A stretch of 64,000 bases of DNA. Source: Paragemmobacter straminiformis (lineage in GTDB: Bacteria > Pseudomonadota > Alphaproteobacteria > Rhodobacterales > Rhodobacteraceae). Below are positions 46,491 through 59,548 of this stretch, one piece after another (positions within the stretch are counted from its first letter, which is position 1; every line of letters begins with the position of its first letter). A program made the position numbers and the translations under genes. The notes below the pieces were generated by a model. The model worked only from the letters and a program-made list of their open reading frames with translations. It was not told the DNA's origin and ran no database searches. Location: positions 124,001-188,000 of the forward strand of contig NZ_JACLQD010000001.1 in the NCBI RefSeq assembly GCF_014243445.1, given 5' to 3'.

Positions 46491-47189
46491 CTAGCCGCGC
46501 GACCATTTCAGCCAGACGGTCGGGCGCATCTGGTCGGCGGCCAGAAAGGTCCGCGCGGAAAAGACCGGAACCGTGCCGCCCTGAACCGGTGACAGCCCCC
46601 AATCCGGCTCGAGCGAGGTCGCATCCAGACTGCCCGCCCAGACGCCCGCCTGAAGGGCAGGCAGATACCGGTCGCCCGCGTCGTCAAAGCCGCGCTGCCG
46701 CGCCATCGCCCGCAACAGCGCCACCGCCTCGGCATCGAGGTCGGCCAGCAGGCCGCGCCCCAAGGTCACGGCACTGCGTTCGACCAGACGCTCGATCGCG
46801 TGGCGGCAAAAGCTGGCGCGCGTGATCGTGACAAGAACCTGCCCCCTGTCGCAGCGCAGGCCGATCCGCGAATAGACCAGCGCCTCTTCGGCAAAGACCT
46901 CTTCCGCCTCTTTCCGCGTCCGCACCTCGCGGTGGTTGCGGGTGTAAAGGGTGATCCGGCTGCCATCGGGCGCACGTTCGGCCCGCACCACCCCGCGCGC
47001 GGCGGCAGAGCGCGCGGCCATGCGCTGCATCGCCTTGGCATTGGGGCGCATTCCCGCCGCCGCCGCAAAGAGGGTGCAAAGCGCCGCCTCGTCGCGCTGC
47101 GCATCGGCCATCGCCTGCCTCGCCAACCCCCGCTTGAGCGAGGCGCGGATCGAGGCGGCCGTGGCGAAATCATTGTGCTGGATCTGCAT
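46491..47189 (-). CDS. Hypothetical protein divergent from a WYL regulator
   Basis: 232 residues. I do not recognise a family. It has an Ala/Arg-rich helical N-terminal half (NDFATAASIRASLKRGLARQ), a predicted mixed middle (SRITLYTRNHREVRTRKEAE, CDRGQVLVTITRASFCRHAI) and a C-terminal LDATSLEPDWGLSPVQGG segment ending TVWLKWSRG. No signal peptide or membrane helix. Divergent from the WYL gene with a 95-bp gap, so it may be the latter's target. Cys and His in the SFCRHAIERL segment are potential functional residues. Confidence 0.6.
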   Translation of the reverse strand: MQIQHNDFATAASIRASLKRGLARQAMADAQRDEAALCTLFAAAAGMRPNAKAMQRMAARSAAARGVVRAERAPDGSRITLYTRNHREVRTRKEAEEVFAEEALVYSRIGLRCDRGQVLVTITRASFCRHAIERLVERSAVTLGRGLLADLDAEAVALLRAMARQRGFDDAGDRYLPALQAGVWAGSLDATSLEPDWGLSPVQGGTVPVFSARTFLAADQMRPTVWLKWSRG

Positions 47190-47283
47190 CGGAACGTCCT
47201 TTCATGGGGGCGGAATGAAAAGCTTTCGTCTCTGCTCCGACTTTATCTGCTATGGGTGGCAGAAGCTGTCACGGATCGTTAAC

Positions 47284-48282
47284 ATGTCCTTCACCAAGGC
47301 TTTCGACCTGCTCCGCCTCGCCGAAATGGCGACGGCGCGCTATTCCGGCGTCGGGCTTGCCGACATCGAAGAGGAATTCGGCGTCGACCGGCGCACCGCG
47401 CAGCGGATGACCAAGATGCTGGAAGAGGTGTTTTCCAACTGCACCACCCGCACCGATGACGAGCGGCGCAAATACTGGAAGCTCGACAGCAACGCCGCGC
47501 GGCTGATGCTGGCGCAGGGCATCCGCGACAGCGAGCTTGCGGCCATCGAAATCAGCATCCGCCGCGCCGAACGCGACGGCGCCACGAACGAGGTGCGGGC
47601 GCTGCGTTCGCTGCGCGACCGGCTTCTGGCCAATATGGCCCGCCCCCATGCCCGCCGCGCCGAAAGCGATGCCGAAGCGGTGCTCGAGGCTTACGGCTTC
47701 GCCTCGCGCCCCGGCCCGCGCGTGCGCACCGAGGCCATGATCCTCGACACGGTCGCCGCCGCGCTCAAGGGGCCGCATCTGCTGACCATCGTCTATGCGG
47801 GCGGCAGCAAGCCGGGCGGGGCCGAACGGGTGGTCGAACCCTACGGGATGCTTCTGGGCACGCGCCGCTATCTGGTGGCCAAGGTCACGGGGGGCAACGG
47901 GCGGTTGCAGCACTTCCGCCTTGACCGGATCACCGGGGCGCGGCTGGAAGCCAGCTCTTTTGCCCGCGACCCCGACTTCAACCTCGAGGCCCATGCCGCC
48001 CGCGCCTTTGGCAGCTACCACGCCGAAGAGGAATATGCCGAAACCGTCTGGCGCTTTTCGCCCAAGGCCGCCCCCGTCGCGCGCGAGTTCATCTTTCACC
48101 CGCTGCAACAGGTGACCGAGGACGCAGACGGCAGCCTTACCGTGCGCTTTGCCGCCTCGGGCCATCTGGAAATGGCATGGCACCTTTACCTCTGGGGCGA
48201 TGCGGTCGAGGTTCTGGCCCCCGACCGGCTGCGCCGGATGGTGCAGGGCTTCCAGCGCAGCGACTTTCCGGCCCTGCCCTAG
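47284..48282 (+). CDS. WYL-domain transcriptional regulator
   Basis: 332 residues from the ATG at 47284 (weak ribosome site; an upstream ATG near 47216 is possible). HTH in about 1-55 (YSGVGLADIEEEFGVDRRTA), then a helical linker, the WYL module around 165-240 (VEPYGMLLGTRRYLVAKVTG, FRLDRITGARLEASSF) and a C-terminal WCX-like domain to 332. Such proteins are often DNA-damage or ligand-responsive regulators. It is tail-to-tail with the vWA gene, 4 bp apart. Confidence 0.88.
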   Translation: MSFTKAFDLLRLAEMATARYSGVGLADIEEEFGVDRRTAQRMTKMLEEVFSNCTTRTDDERRKYWKLDSNAARLMLAQGIRDSELAAIEISIRRAERDGATNEVRALRSLRDRLLANMARPHARRAESDAEAVLEAYGFASRPGPRVRTEAMILDTVAAALKGPHLLTIVYAGGSKPGGAERVVEPYGMLLGTRRYLVAKVTGGNGRLQHFRLDRITGARLEASSFARDPDFNLEAHAARAFGSYHAEEEYAETVWRFSPKAAPVAREFIFHPLQQVTEDADGSLTVRFAASGHLEMAWHLYLWGDAVEVLAPDRLRRMVQGFQRSDFPALP

Positions 48283-48286
48283 GCTG

Positions 48287-50401
48287 TCACCACGGGTGGC
48301 CACCGGACGGGGGTTTCATGCGCCAAAGCCGCAGGTCTTCCCACATCCGCAGGGGCAGATCGCGGAACACGCGCCGCACATAGCGGCCCCCCAGCCTGTC
48401 GCCGATCAGGTCCGCGACCAGCCCGAGCGCGACGGCGGAAGGCTCGCGCCCGAAGTGCCGGGAAAAGCCTAGGATCGCCGGGTCCTGCGCCAGATGCCGG
48501 ACAAGTGCTGCCTGCGGGCCGGACAGGTCGGACAGGTCGCCTGCAAGCAGCCGGTCGCCCAGAACATCCCAGCGCAGCGTCGCGAAAAGGTCGCGGATCT
48601 CCTCGGGCGGCAGGGGTGCGGCGGGCGGCGGCCCGAAGCTTTGGACGGCGTCATGGTCGAACCGCCCGCGCCCGCCCCCTTCGGAGGCTTGGGAAAAATG
48701 GCCGCTCGGGCGCGGCATGGGCCGGATGCTTTCGGAGCGGAGGGACAGCGAACGCCCCATCCTGTCGGGCAGATCATAGGATTCGTACGCGACATCCATC
48801 GAGCAAGCGATATCGGCGCGTTCCTGCATCATCACGCGCGCGCCGGACTGCATCAGCGGCACCTTGCGTTGCTGCGCCATGCCTTCGACGGCCACCCCCG
48901 CCACATCGACAAGGATCAGGCTGGTGCGATGGGTGCAAAGCCCGTGGGCGCGGGCCAGGGCCTCGGCCCCGTCTGCGGGAAAGAGCGGCAGCGAGAGGGC
49001 GGCGGCGTAACGCCCGATGGCATCGCAAGGGCGCAGTTCCATCGCGTCGGACCATTCCGCCACGATCTCGACCCCGCCGCGCAGCGCCACGATCCGCGTG
49101 GCCGCGCCATCTTCCAGCGTCCCCGTGACCGCCGCGCCCTTGCGGCGCAGGGCTGACAGGGCCAGCGACAGGCTTGCCGCCACATCATCGCCCGCCGCAT
49201 AGAAAAGCTGCCCCCCCGTCATGGCGCACAACTGGCCGATGTTGGCGTCAAGACTGCCCGCCCCGACAAGGATCGCGCTGACCCGCGCCTTGGAAGCCGC
49301 GAGTTCGTCAACCGTATGCGCCCAGGTCTGGCCATCGGTCAGCACCAGAATGTCGCTTGCCCCCGACCGCAGCACCGCCCTTACGGCCTCTGCCAGTTCG
49401 GTGCCGCCATCGGGCGGTGCCAGCGCCTGCACCAGCCCCGCCGCCGCCGGCCCCGTGGCGGCCCCCAGCGGGGTGCAGCGCGTCCCGAATTGCCACAGCG
49501 CGATGCGGTCTGCCGCCCTGACGCGGCCAAGTTCCAGCCGCAAGCCGTCGCGCATCGCCTCCCACAGGGTCAGGCCGCGCGGGCCGCTGGCGCGGCTGTC
49601 GGTCGATCCCGAGCGATCCACCAGCACCGCAAGATCGAGCCTATCCGGCCCGCCCGCAGCGGCATGGCCACCAAGGGGCCGCAGGTCAAGCCGCACCTGC
49701 CGCCCGTCGGCGGCGATGCCGTGGTGCAGCCCGAAGCCGCCGCCCTGCACCTGCAACTCGATGGCCGCATCAAGCGCGATCTCGACCGCCTCGCCCAGCG
49801 CCTGCCCGCGCAGCATGGCCTGCCCCGCGTCGACCGTCACCGAAAGCCGCGCCATGTGGCGAAGCTGCGCGCTTGCCGTCAAGTCATCGACCGGCGCAAG
49901 CGGCGAGGCACCGTAAAGCTGGCCCACCGTGACCGGCAGGCGCATCCACGGCCCGCCGACAGCGGGCGACAGCGGCATGACCGCCGTCAGTTCGACCTCG
50001 ACCTCGGCCCCGGCCGCCAGATTGCCGACCGACAGCGCGTGAACCCCGCGCAGCACTTCCTCGTGCAGGACGGCCAGCTTTCCCGCGTCGAGCGCGCCTT
50101 CGTAATCGTCGCGGGCTTCATGCTTGGGCTTTGCCACCGCTTGCAGCACGCGGCCATCCACCACCGCGCGCAGCCCCGTCACCACCGCGTCGAAGCCGAC
50201 GGGCAGGGTCAGGACCGCTTCGATGGGCAGCGCCTCGGCGTTGCGGAAGCGGCGGCGCGTCGTGACGGTTGCCAAGCCCGCCACGACCGCCACCGAAATC
50301 GCGGTATCGACCAGCGGCACGGGCGCGGGTTGCCCGTCCCGAAACACCGTCAATCCGTCGTGGACCGTGCCGAGCGCATGGCCGAATGCCGTAATGTCCA
50401 T
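48287..50401 (-). CDS. VIT/von Willebrand factor A domain protein
   Basis: 704 residues. The VIT domain is at about 30-150 (TVTTRRRFRNAEALPIEAVL). The vWA domain from about 255 has MIDAS DLAVLVDRSGSTDSR with Asp262, Ser264 and Ser266, and LVLTDGQTW later. A C-terminal tail with SFGPPPAAPLPPEE and helical end. No signal peptide, so probably cytoplasmic. It starts 3 bp after the MerR-like gene, so one operon. Function unknown; vWA/VIT proteins often build metal-dependent complexes with ATPases. Confidence 0.85.
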   Translation of the reverse strand: MDITAFGHALGTVHDGLTVFRDGQPAPVPLVDTAISVAVVAGLATVTTRRRFRNAEALPIEAVLTLPVGFDAVVTGLRAVVDGRVLQAVAKPKHEARDDYEGALDAGKLAVLHEEVLRGVHALSVGNLAAGAEVEVELTAVMPLSPAVGGPWMRLPVTVGQLYGASPLAPVDDLTASAQLRHMARLSVTVDAGQAMLRGQALGEAVEIALDAAIELQVQGGGFGLHHGIAADGRQVRLDLRPLGGHAAAGGPDRLDLAVLVDRSGSTDSRASGPRGLTLWEAMRDGLRLELGRVRAADRIALWQFGTRCTPLGAATGPAAAGLVQALAPPDGGTELAEAVRAVLRSGASDILVLTDGQTWAHTVDELAASKARVSAILVGAGSLDANIGQLCAMTGGQLFYAAGDDVAASLSLALSALRRKGAAVTGTLEDGAATRIVALRGGVEIVAEWSDAMELRPCDAIGRYAAALSLPLFPADGAEALARAHGLCTHRTSLILVDVAGVAVEGMAQQRKVPLMQSGARVMMQERADIACSMDVAYESYDLPDRMGRSLSLRSESIRPMPRPSGHFSQASEGGGRGRFDHDAVQSFGPPPAAPLPPEEIRDLFATLRWDVLGDRLLAGDLSDLSGPQAALVRHLAQDPAILGFSRHFGREPSAVALGLVADLIGDRLGGRYVRRVFRDLPLRMWEDLRLWRMKPPSGGHPW

Positions 50402-50404
50402 TCC

Positions 50405-50749
50405 CTAATCCTTTGCAACATAGGCCCTCAGTGCCGCTTCGACGGCGTTCAGGACCGCTTCGATGTCGATCGCTTCCGGTGCAATTCCCGGATCCACCCG
50501 CAATTCGACGCCCCCCGCCTGAAGGATCGGCACGGCATCGTCGAAGGCCATCAGGACCTTGATCGAGCCGGGCTTCATCCCCATCCGGTGCAGCGCCAGA
50601 TACCGCTGGCCTTGCAGGACATGCGTCTCGTCATAGCCATCCGCCGCGCGTCCGGTCTTGGCCGCCGGGGGAAGTATCCCCTCGGCGATCAGGAAGCGGA
50701 TCTGTCGCGCCGGAACGCCAAGACGTTCGGCAAGGTCATTCAAGGTCAT
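50405..50749 (-). CDS. MerR-like DNA-binding regulator
   Basis: 114 residues from the ATG at 50749 (GGAG with an 8-nt spacer). MerR-type winged helix: MTLNDLAERLGVPARQIRFL, IAEGILPPAAKTGRAADGYD and HVLQGQRYLALHRMGMKPG. The dimerisation/effector part is short. Directly upstream of the VIT/vWA gene on the same strand and divergent from sbcD; may control one or both. Confidence 0.85.
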   Translation of the reverse strand: MTLNDLAERLGVPARQIRFLIAEGILPPAAKTGRAADGYDETHVLQGQRYLALHRMGMKPGSIKVLMAFDDAVPILQAGGVELRVDPGIAPEAIDIEAVLNAVEAALRAYVAKD

Positions 50750-50947
50750 GTCGGGCTCCAACGAGACATGAAGTATGTCGCGTTTCTTGGTCTTTCAAGA
50801 GAACGTGACAAAATATTTGTCTTGATCGTCGCAGCCGTGCAAGCCTTAACTAATCGGGGGATGCGACAGATTCTGGCACCCTTGGCATCTATTCATTAAC
50901 CAAGGGCAGAATCGCCCCTTTGCCACAGCCCATTTCAGGAGGCACCC

Positions 50948-52084
50948 TTGCCCCCCTTCCGCTTCATCCATTCCGCCGACCTGCACCTTGGCCGCCGTTT
51001 CGGCACCTTTCCCGAAGACCTGCGCGGCCGTCTGGTCGAGGCGCGGCATTATTCCATCACCGGCCTTGCCCTTGCGGCGCAGGCCTTCGACGCCCGCCAC
51101 ATCCTGCTGGCCGGAGATGTCTTTGACAGCGAAACCCCGACCGATCCGGTCTGGCGTCAGGCCCTGACCGCGATGGGCGCCGACCCCGCGCTGCACTGGT
51201 GGATCATCCCCGGCAACCATGACAGCCTTGCAGCCGAGGCGCTTTGGTCGCGCATCCGCCAGCAGGCCCCCGCCAATGTGCATCTGCTTGACGACATCGA
51301 ACCCGTCGAGATCGAGGCGGGCGTGTTCCTGCTGCCCGCCCCCGCGCCGCGCCGCTATCCGGGCCGCGACCTGACCGCGCATATGCCCGCCGTGGAAACC
51401 GACCCGCGCGCGCTGCGGATCGGGCTGGCCCACGGGTCGATCCAGAACTTCTCCGAAGAGGGCGCGCGCGCCGAGGACACCATCCCCCCCGACCGCGCCA
51501 CGACGGCGCGTCTCGATTACCTTGCGCTGGGGGATTGGCACGGCCATGTCCGCGTGGGCGAGCGCACGTGGTATTCCGGCACGCCGGAACGCGATGCCTT
51601 TACCCATGACGGGCGCGGGTCTTGCATCGGCGTTACCCTGACCGCTCCGGGCGCGCTGCCGCAGGTCGAGACGATCCCGATCGGGCAGTTTCACTGGAGC
51701 GACGAGATCCTGCCCCTGCTGCCCGGACAGGATGCCGCCGCCGCCCTTGCCGCATTGCTGCCGCCTGACCGCGCCGCGCGCCGCGACCATCTGATGCGCA
51801 TCGGCGTGCAGGGCCGCGCCACGCTGTCGGAACGCTCGGCCCTTGCCGAAGCGGCGGCTGCGGTCGAGGCCGACTTCGCCTTTTTCGCGCTTGACCTGTC
51901 GGGCCTTGCGACCGAGATCGAGGCGACCGACCTTGACCAGATCGACCGCGCGGGCGCGCTGCGCCTTGCCGCCGACCAGTTGCGGCAGCGCGCCGACGAC
52001 AGCGCCCTTGACGGCGAAAGCCGCCGCACCGCCGCCGCCGCCCTCAACCGCCTATACGGCTATCTGCGCGAGGATCGGGCATGA
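50948..52084 (+). CDS. SbcD-like metallophosphatase nuclease subunit
   Basis: 378 residues from a TTG start with a perfect AGGAGG eight bases upstream. Calcineurin-like motifs: FIHSADLHLG (Asp11, His13), LAGDVFDSE, IPGNHDS and LGDWHGH. These bind two metals for double-strand DNA end nuclease activity, as in SbcD/Mre11. It overlaps the ATPase gene by 4 bp, so the pair functions together. YhaO-type relatives share this organisation. Confidence 0.92.
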   Translation: MPPFRFIHSADLHLGRRFGTFPEDLRGRLVEARHYSITGLALAAQAFDARHILLAGDVFDSETPTDPVWRQALTAMGADPALHWWIIPGNHDSLAAEALWSRIRQQAPANVHLLDDIEPVEIEAGVFLLPAPAPRRYPGRDLTAHMPAVETDPRALRIGLAHGSIQNFSEEGARAEDTIPPDRATTARLDYLALGDWHGHVRVGERTWYSGTPERDAFTHDGRGSCIGVTLTAPGALPQVETIPIGQFHWSDEILPLLPGQDAAAALAALLPPDRAARRDHLMRIGVQGRATLSERSALAEAAAAVEADFAFFALDLSGLATEIEATDLDQIDRAGALRLAADQLRQRADDSALDGESRRTAAAALNRLYGYLREDRA

Positions 52085-54690
52085 AACTCGTCTCCATCGA
52101 ACTTTCGGACATGCGCCGCTTTGTCACCCCCGCCCGCATCGACGCGATCGGGCCGGGGCTGAACGTGCTGAGCGCGCCCAACGAATTCGGCAAATCGACC
52201 CTGTTCGACGCATTGCAGGCGCTGTTCTTCCAACCCCACCGCTCGCGCTCGCGCGAGATCACGGGGTTGAAGCCGCATGTCGGCGGCGCGCCGCAGATCA
52301 CCGTCGAGGTCGACTTGCCCGAGGGCCGCCACACCCTGTCGAAACGCTGGCTGACCAAGCCGCAAGCCACCGTGCATCGCGGCACCACCCTTGTCGCGCA
52401 GGCGGACGAGGCCGAGGCCTTCATCTCGCGCCTTGTGCAGTCGGATGGCGAGGGCGGGCCGGCGGGGCTTTTGTGGGTGCGTCAGGGCCTGACACGGCTC
52501 GAGGGCGAATCCGAGACAGCGAAAGAGCGCGAAACCGCCAAGGCGGCGCGGCGCAACCTGATGACCTCGGTCGCGGGCGAGGTGGAAAGCCTGACGGGGG
52601 GCCGCCGCATGGACCGCGCCCTGTCGCGCACGCGCGAGGATCTGGCGCGCTACCTGACCAATACGGGCCGCCCCCTCAAGGGGGGGCCGCTGGCCGAGGC
52701 GGAAGCGGCGGTGAACGACCTTGCCACCCGCAAGGCCGAACTGGAGTCCACGGCCCGCCAGTTGTCGGACGCGCTGACCCGTCGCCGCGAGGTGGCGAAA
52801 CTGCTGGCCAGCCTGACCGACCCGCAAGAGGTCGAAACCCGCCAGACCCGTCTGGCCGAAGCCACCCGCCGCCTTGACGAGGCCAAGCGCCATGCCGAAA
52901 CGCTCGGGGCCGCCGCAAGCGCCCTGCGCGGGGCGACGCTTGAGGAAAAGGCGCTTGCCGACAGGCTGGCCGCCCTGCAGCGCGCGCAGGCCGACCGCGA
53001 CCTTGCCGCCGCCGCCCTGACCACGGCGCAAGCCGCCGCCGGGGCGGCACGGCAAGCAACGGGCGTGGCCGAAGCCGCACTTGCCCCCCTTGCCGCCGCA
53101 TTGGCCGCCGCCCGCGCCGGGCGCAGCGCCGCCGATGCCGTGCTGAACGAGGCCCTGCGCGCCGAGGCCGCCCGCTCTGCCGCCGCGCGCCGCGCCGAAC
53201 TGGCACGGCGCATCGCCGAGGTGCAGGACCTGACCGCGCGCCGCGCCCCCCTTGCCCGCGCCGCAGCCACAGGGCCCACGGCACGGGACCTGACCGATCT
53301 GCAAGCCCTGCAACACGAGGTCGAGGTGCAGCGCGCCCTGCGCGACCGCAGCGCCCCGCAGATCCGCTTCCACCACACGGGCGACCGCCGCGTCACCCGC
53401 GACGGCACCGCTTTGGGCGACGACACGCTTCCCGTCGTGCAGGAAACCCGCTTCGACATGCCCGGCTTGGGCCATTTCATCCTGTCCCCCGGTGCGGGCA
53501 AGGACAGCGCCGCGCTCGACCGCGCCGAAACCGCGCTGTCGGCGGCCCTGTCGCGGCTGAACCTGTCCGATCTTGCCGCAGCGCAGGCCCTTGCCGCCGC
53601 GCGCGGAGATGCGGCAGCCGCCCTGCGCGACATCGACGCCGCCCTGCTTGCCGCCGCCCCCGACGGGCTTGCGGCGCTTGAAGCAGACTTGGCCGCCCTG
53701 CCCGCCCAGATCACGGCCCGCCCCGATCTTCCGGCGGTCGACGTGGCGCAGGCCGCGGCCCAGACCGCCGCCGCCGCGCTTGACCTTGCCCAGACCGCGC
53801 ATGATGCCGCCCGGGCCGAGGCCGAGCGTCTGCGTCTTGCCGATGCCAGCGCCAGCGTCACCGCCAAGGCCGCGCAAACCGCGCTTTCCGTTGCGGAACA
53901 GGCGCTTGCCGGGTTGGGCGACAGCTCGCAAGCGGGCCTTGCCGCCGATCTGGCCGCGGCGGCGCAGCGTCTGGCCCTTGTCCGCGAGCGGCATGATGCC
54001 CTGCTGGCCGATGCGCCCGACCTGACCGCCGCCGAAGCCGCCCTTACCCGCGCGCGCTCGGTCACCGACAGCGCCGCGACCGAGGTCCAGCGGTTGCAGA
54101 CCGAACGCGCCTCGCTCGACACGCTGATCGACCTGCGGTCAGGCGCGGGGGTGATGGAGGAACTGGCCGACACCGCCGCGCGCCTTGTCGCGGCGGAAAC
54201 CACGCTGGCCCATATCCGCTTCGAGGTGGCGGTGTTGCAGGAGCTTGCCCGCAGCCTCGAATCCGCGCGCGATCAGGCCCGCGACCGCTATTTCGAACCC
54301 GTCCTGACCGAACTGCGCCCGCTTCTGCGCGCGCTTTGGCCCGATGCCGAACTGCGTTTCGACGGCGAAAGCCTGCTGCCCACCGCGCTTGTGCGCGACG
54401 GGCGCGAAGAGCCGCTGTCGATCCTGTCGGGCGGCACGCAGGAACAGATCGCGCTGCTGGTCCGGCTGGCCTTTGCCCGCCTGCTCGCGGCACGCGGCAC
54501 CCACGCCCCGATCATCTTCGACGACGCGCTGGTCTATACCGACGACGACCGGATCGAGAAAATGTTCGACTCGCTGCACGCGATGGCGGGCGACCAGCAG
54601 ATCATCGTCCTGAGCTGCCGCCAGAGGGCCTTCAGGGATCTGGGCGGGACGGCGTTGCAGGTTGTCCACGCCCGGCACCCGCTGGGATGA
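52081..54690 (+). CDS. SbcC/YhaN-like ATPase partner of the nuclease
   Basis: 869 residues. Walker A SAPNEFGKSTLFD lies at residues 31-43 with Ala32 in place of the first Gly. A long coiled-coil region spans about 200-760. The signature LSGGTQEQ is at 782-789 and Walker B IIFDDALV at 811-818 (Asp-Asp instead of Asp-Glu). Domain layout is like SbcC/Rad50 and YhaN, with a short arm and no visible CxxC zinc hook. Works with the nuclease encoded directly upstream on DNA ends. Confidence 0.9.
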   Translation: MKLVSIELSDMRRFVTPARIDAIGPGLNVLSAPNEFGKSTLFDALQALFFQPHRSRSREITGLKPHVGGAPQITVEVDLPEGRHTLSKRWLTKPQATVHRGTTLVAQADEAEAFISRLVQSDGEGGPAGLLWVRQGLTRLEGESETAKERETAKAARRNLMTSVAGEVESLTGGRRMDRALSRTREDLARYLTNTGRPLKGGPLAEAEAAVNDLATRKAELESTARQLSDALTRRREVAKLLASLTDPQEVETRQTRLAEATRRLDEAKRHAETLGAAASALRGATLEEKALADRLAALQRAQADRDLAAAALTTAQAAAGAARQATGVAEAALAPLAAALAAARAGRSAADAVLNEALRAEAARSAAARRAELARRIAEVQDLTARRAPLARAAATGPTARDLTDLQALQHEVEVQRALRDRSAPQIRFHHTGDRRVTRDGTALGDDTLPVVQETRFDMPGLGHFILSPGAGKDSAALDRAETALSAALSRLNLSDLAAAQALAAARGDAAAALRDIDAALLAAAPDGLAALEADLAALPAQITARPDLPAVDVAQAAAQTAAAALDLAQTAHDAARAEAERLRLADASASVTAKAAQTALSVAEQALAGLGDSSQAGLAADLAAAAQRLALVRERHDALLADAPDLTAAEAALTRARSVTDSAATEVQRLQTERASLDTLIDLRSGAGVMEELADTAARLVAAETTLAHIRFEVAVLQELARSLESARDQARDRYFEPVLTELRPLLRALWPDAELRFDGESLLPTALVRDGREEPLSILSGGTQEQIALLVRLAFARLLAARGTHAPIIFDDALVYTDDDRIEKMFDSLHAMAGDQQIIVLSCRQRAFRDLGGTALQVVHARHPLG

Positions 54691-54768
54691 CAACGATCGT
54701 TACGGGCATATGAACAACACGGTGCAGTATCGCCTGTTCGACACCGCCGTGAACGGCTTTGTTGTCGC
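54686..54768 (+). pseudogene. Thioesterase fragment (4HBT-type)
   Basis: The plus-strand reading DNDRYGHMNNTVQYRLFDTA followed by VNGFVVA matches the N-terminal part of acyl-CoA thioesterases (conserved D-x-Y-GHMNN motif). It has no plausible upstream region (it runs on from the sbcC stop) and ends in unrelated sequence, so only about 27 codons remain. Remnant, not functional. Confidence 0.65.
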
Positions 54769-54777
54769 GGAATGTGG

Positions 54778-55131
54778 CTTTTCTGCTGCGCGGTCGGATA
54801 TCCGCATCTCAAATGTGCGCCGCACGGGGGGCGGTTGATCGCGATTTCAACGATCCGCGCGCTGAAGGGGTGGCCCGGCTGCGCCCGTGCAGCCGCTGCC
54901 AAGGCAGGGGTCATGCCGCTGATCCGCAGCCTTGCCGTGGAATGGGGACCGGAGGGCATTCTGTGCAACAGGGTCGCTCCCGGTCCGATTGGCGGCACCG
55001 AAGGCGTCAAGCGGCTGCATGAAGAAACCGGCCAGTCCACCGCCCAGTCCATTGGCCAGTCCATTGGGCTACCGGCGGGGCGTCCCGGGCGGGCCGAGGA
55101 TGTGGCGCAAGCCGCGCTTTACCTGTGCTAG
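54778..55131 (+). pseudogene. Short-chain dehydrogenase/reductase C-terminal remnant
   Basis: The frame reads GGRLIAISTIRALKGWPGCA, AAAAKAGVMPLIRSLAVEWG, NRVAPGPIGGTEGVKRLHEE and GRPGRAEDVAQAALYLC, then TAG. This is the C-terminal half of an SDR of the 2,4-dienoyl-CoA reductase kind. The N-terminal Rossmann half is missing, and the last strand is cut short (family members normally continue past YLC). A small insert with repeated QS (STAQSIGQSIGLPA) is present. Remnant. Confidence 0.75.
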
Positions 55132-55475
55132 CTGGCGGACAGATAGGCCGCCACTTCGGATCGCAGATCGCGCAGCCTTGCGTTTATCGCTTTCGCAGCG
55201 GTTGCGGCGTCTGCGACCTCGCCCGCGCGCGCATCTGCTTCCAGTTTCGCGCAAAGGTCGCCCGTCACCCCGTCTCCGAGATCGCGGCAAGAGGATTTGA
55301 GCGTGTGCGCGATGCGGTGCAGGGCCTTTACGTCCATCGCAGCGGCAGCGGTGGTCAATTGATCGGACAGGCTGCCCACCTCGTCAACGAAGCTTTGCAG
55401 GATGTCGGCGATCACGAGATCGTCGTCGCCGACGGCATCGCGCATCCGCTGGATCGCTTCGCGGGTCAATCCCAT
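55128..55475 (-). CDS. Hpt histidine phosphotransfer protein
   Basis: 115 residues, one Hpt domain. The phosphorylated histidine is His57 in ALHRIAHTLKSSCRDLG. It starts 11 bp after the stop of the hybrid kinase, so both are in one operon. It would shuttle phosphate from the kinase's receiver domains to a response regulator that is not encoded nearby. Cytoplasmic. Confidence 0.92.
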   Translation of the reverse strand: MGLTREAIQRMRDAVGDDDLVIADILQSFVDEVGSLSDQLTTAAAAMDVKALHRIAHTLKSSCRDLGDGVTGDLCAKLEADARAGEVADAATAAKAINARLRDLRSEVAAYLSAS

Positions 55476-55486
55476 CGCCGCCTCCC

Positions 55487-59548
<4,062 letters not shown>

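Noticed and set aside
46951-47283. N-terminal extension of the WYL protein
   Set aside because: The extra codons overlap the divergent gene in antisense and do not resemble a DNA-binding domain, whereas the start at 47284 begins the HTH properly.
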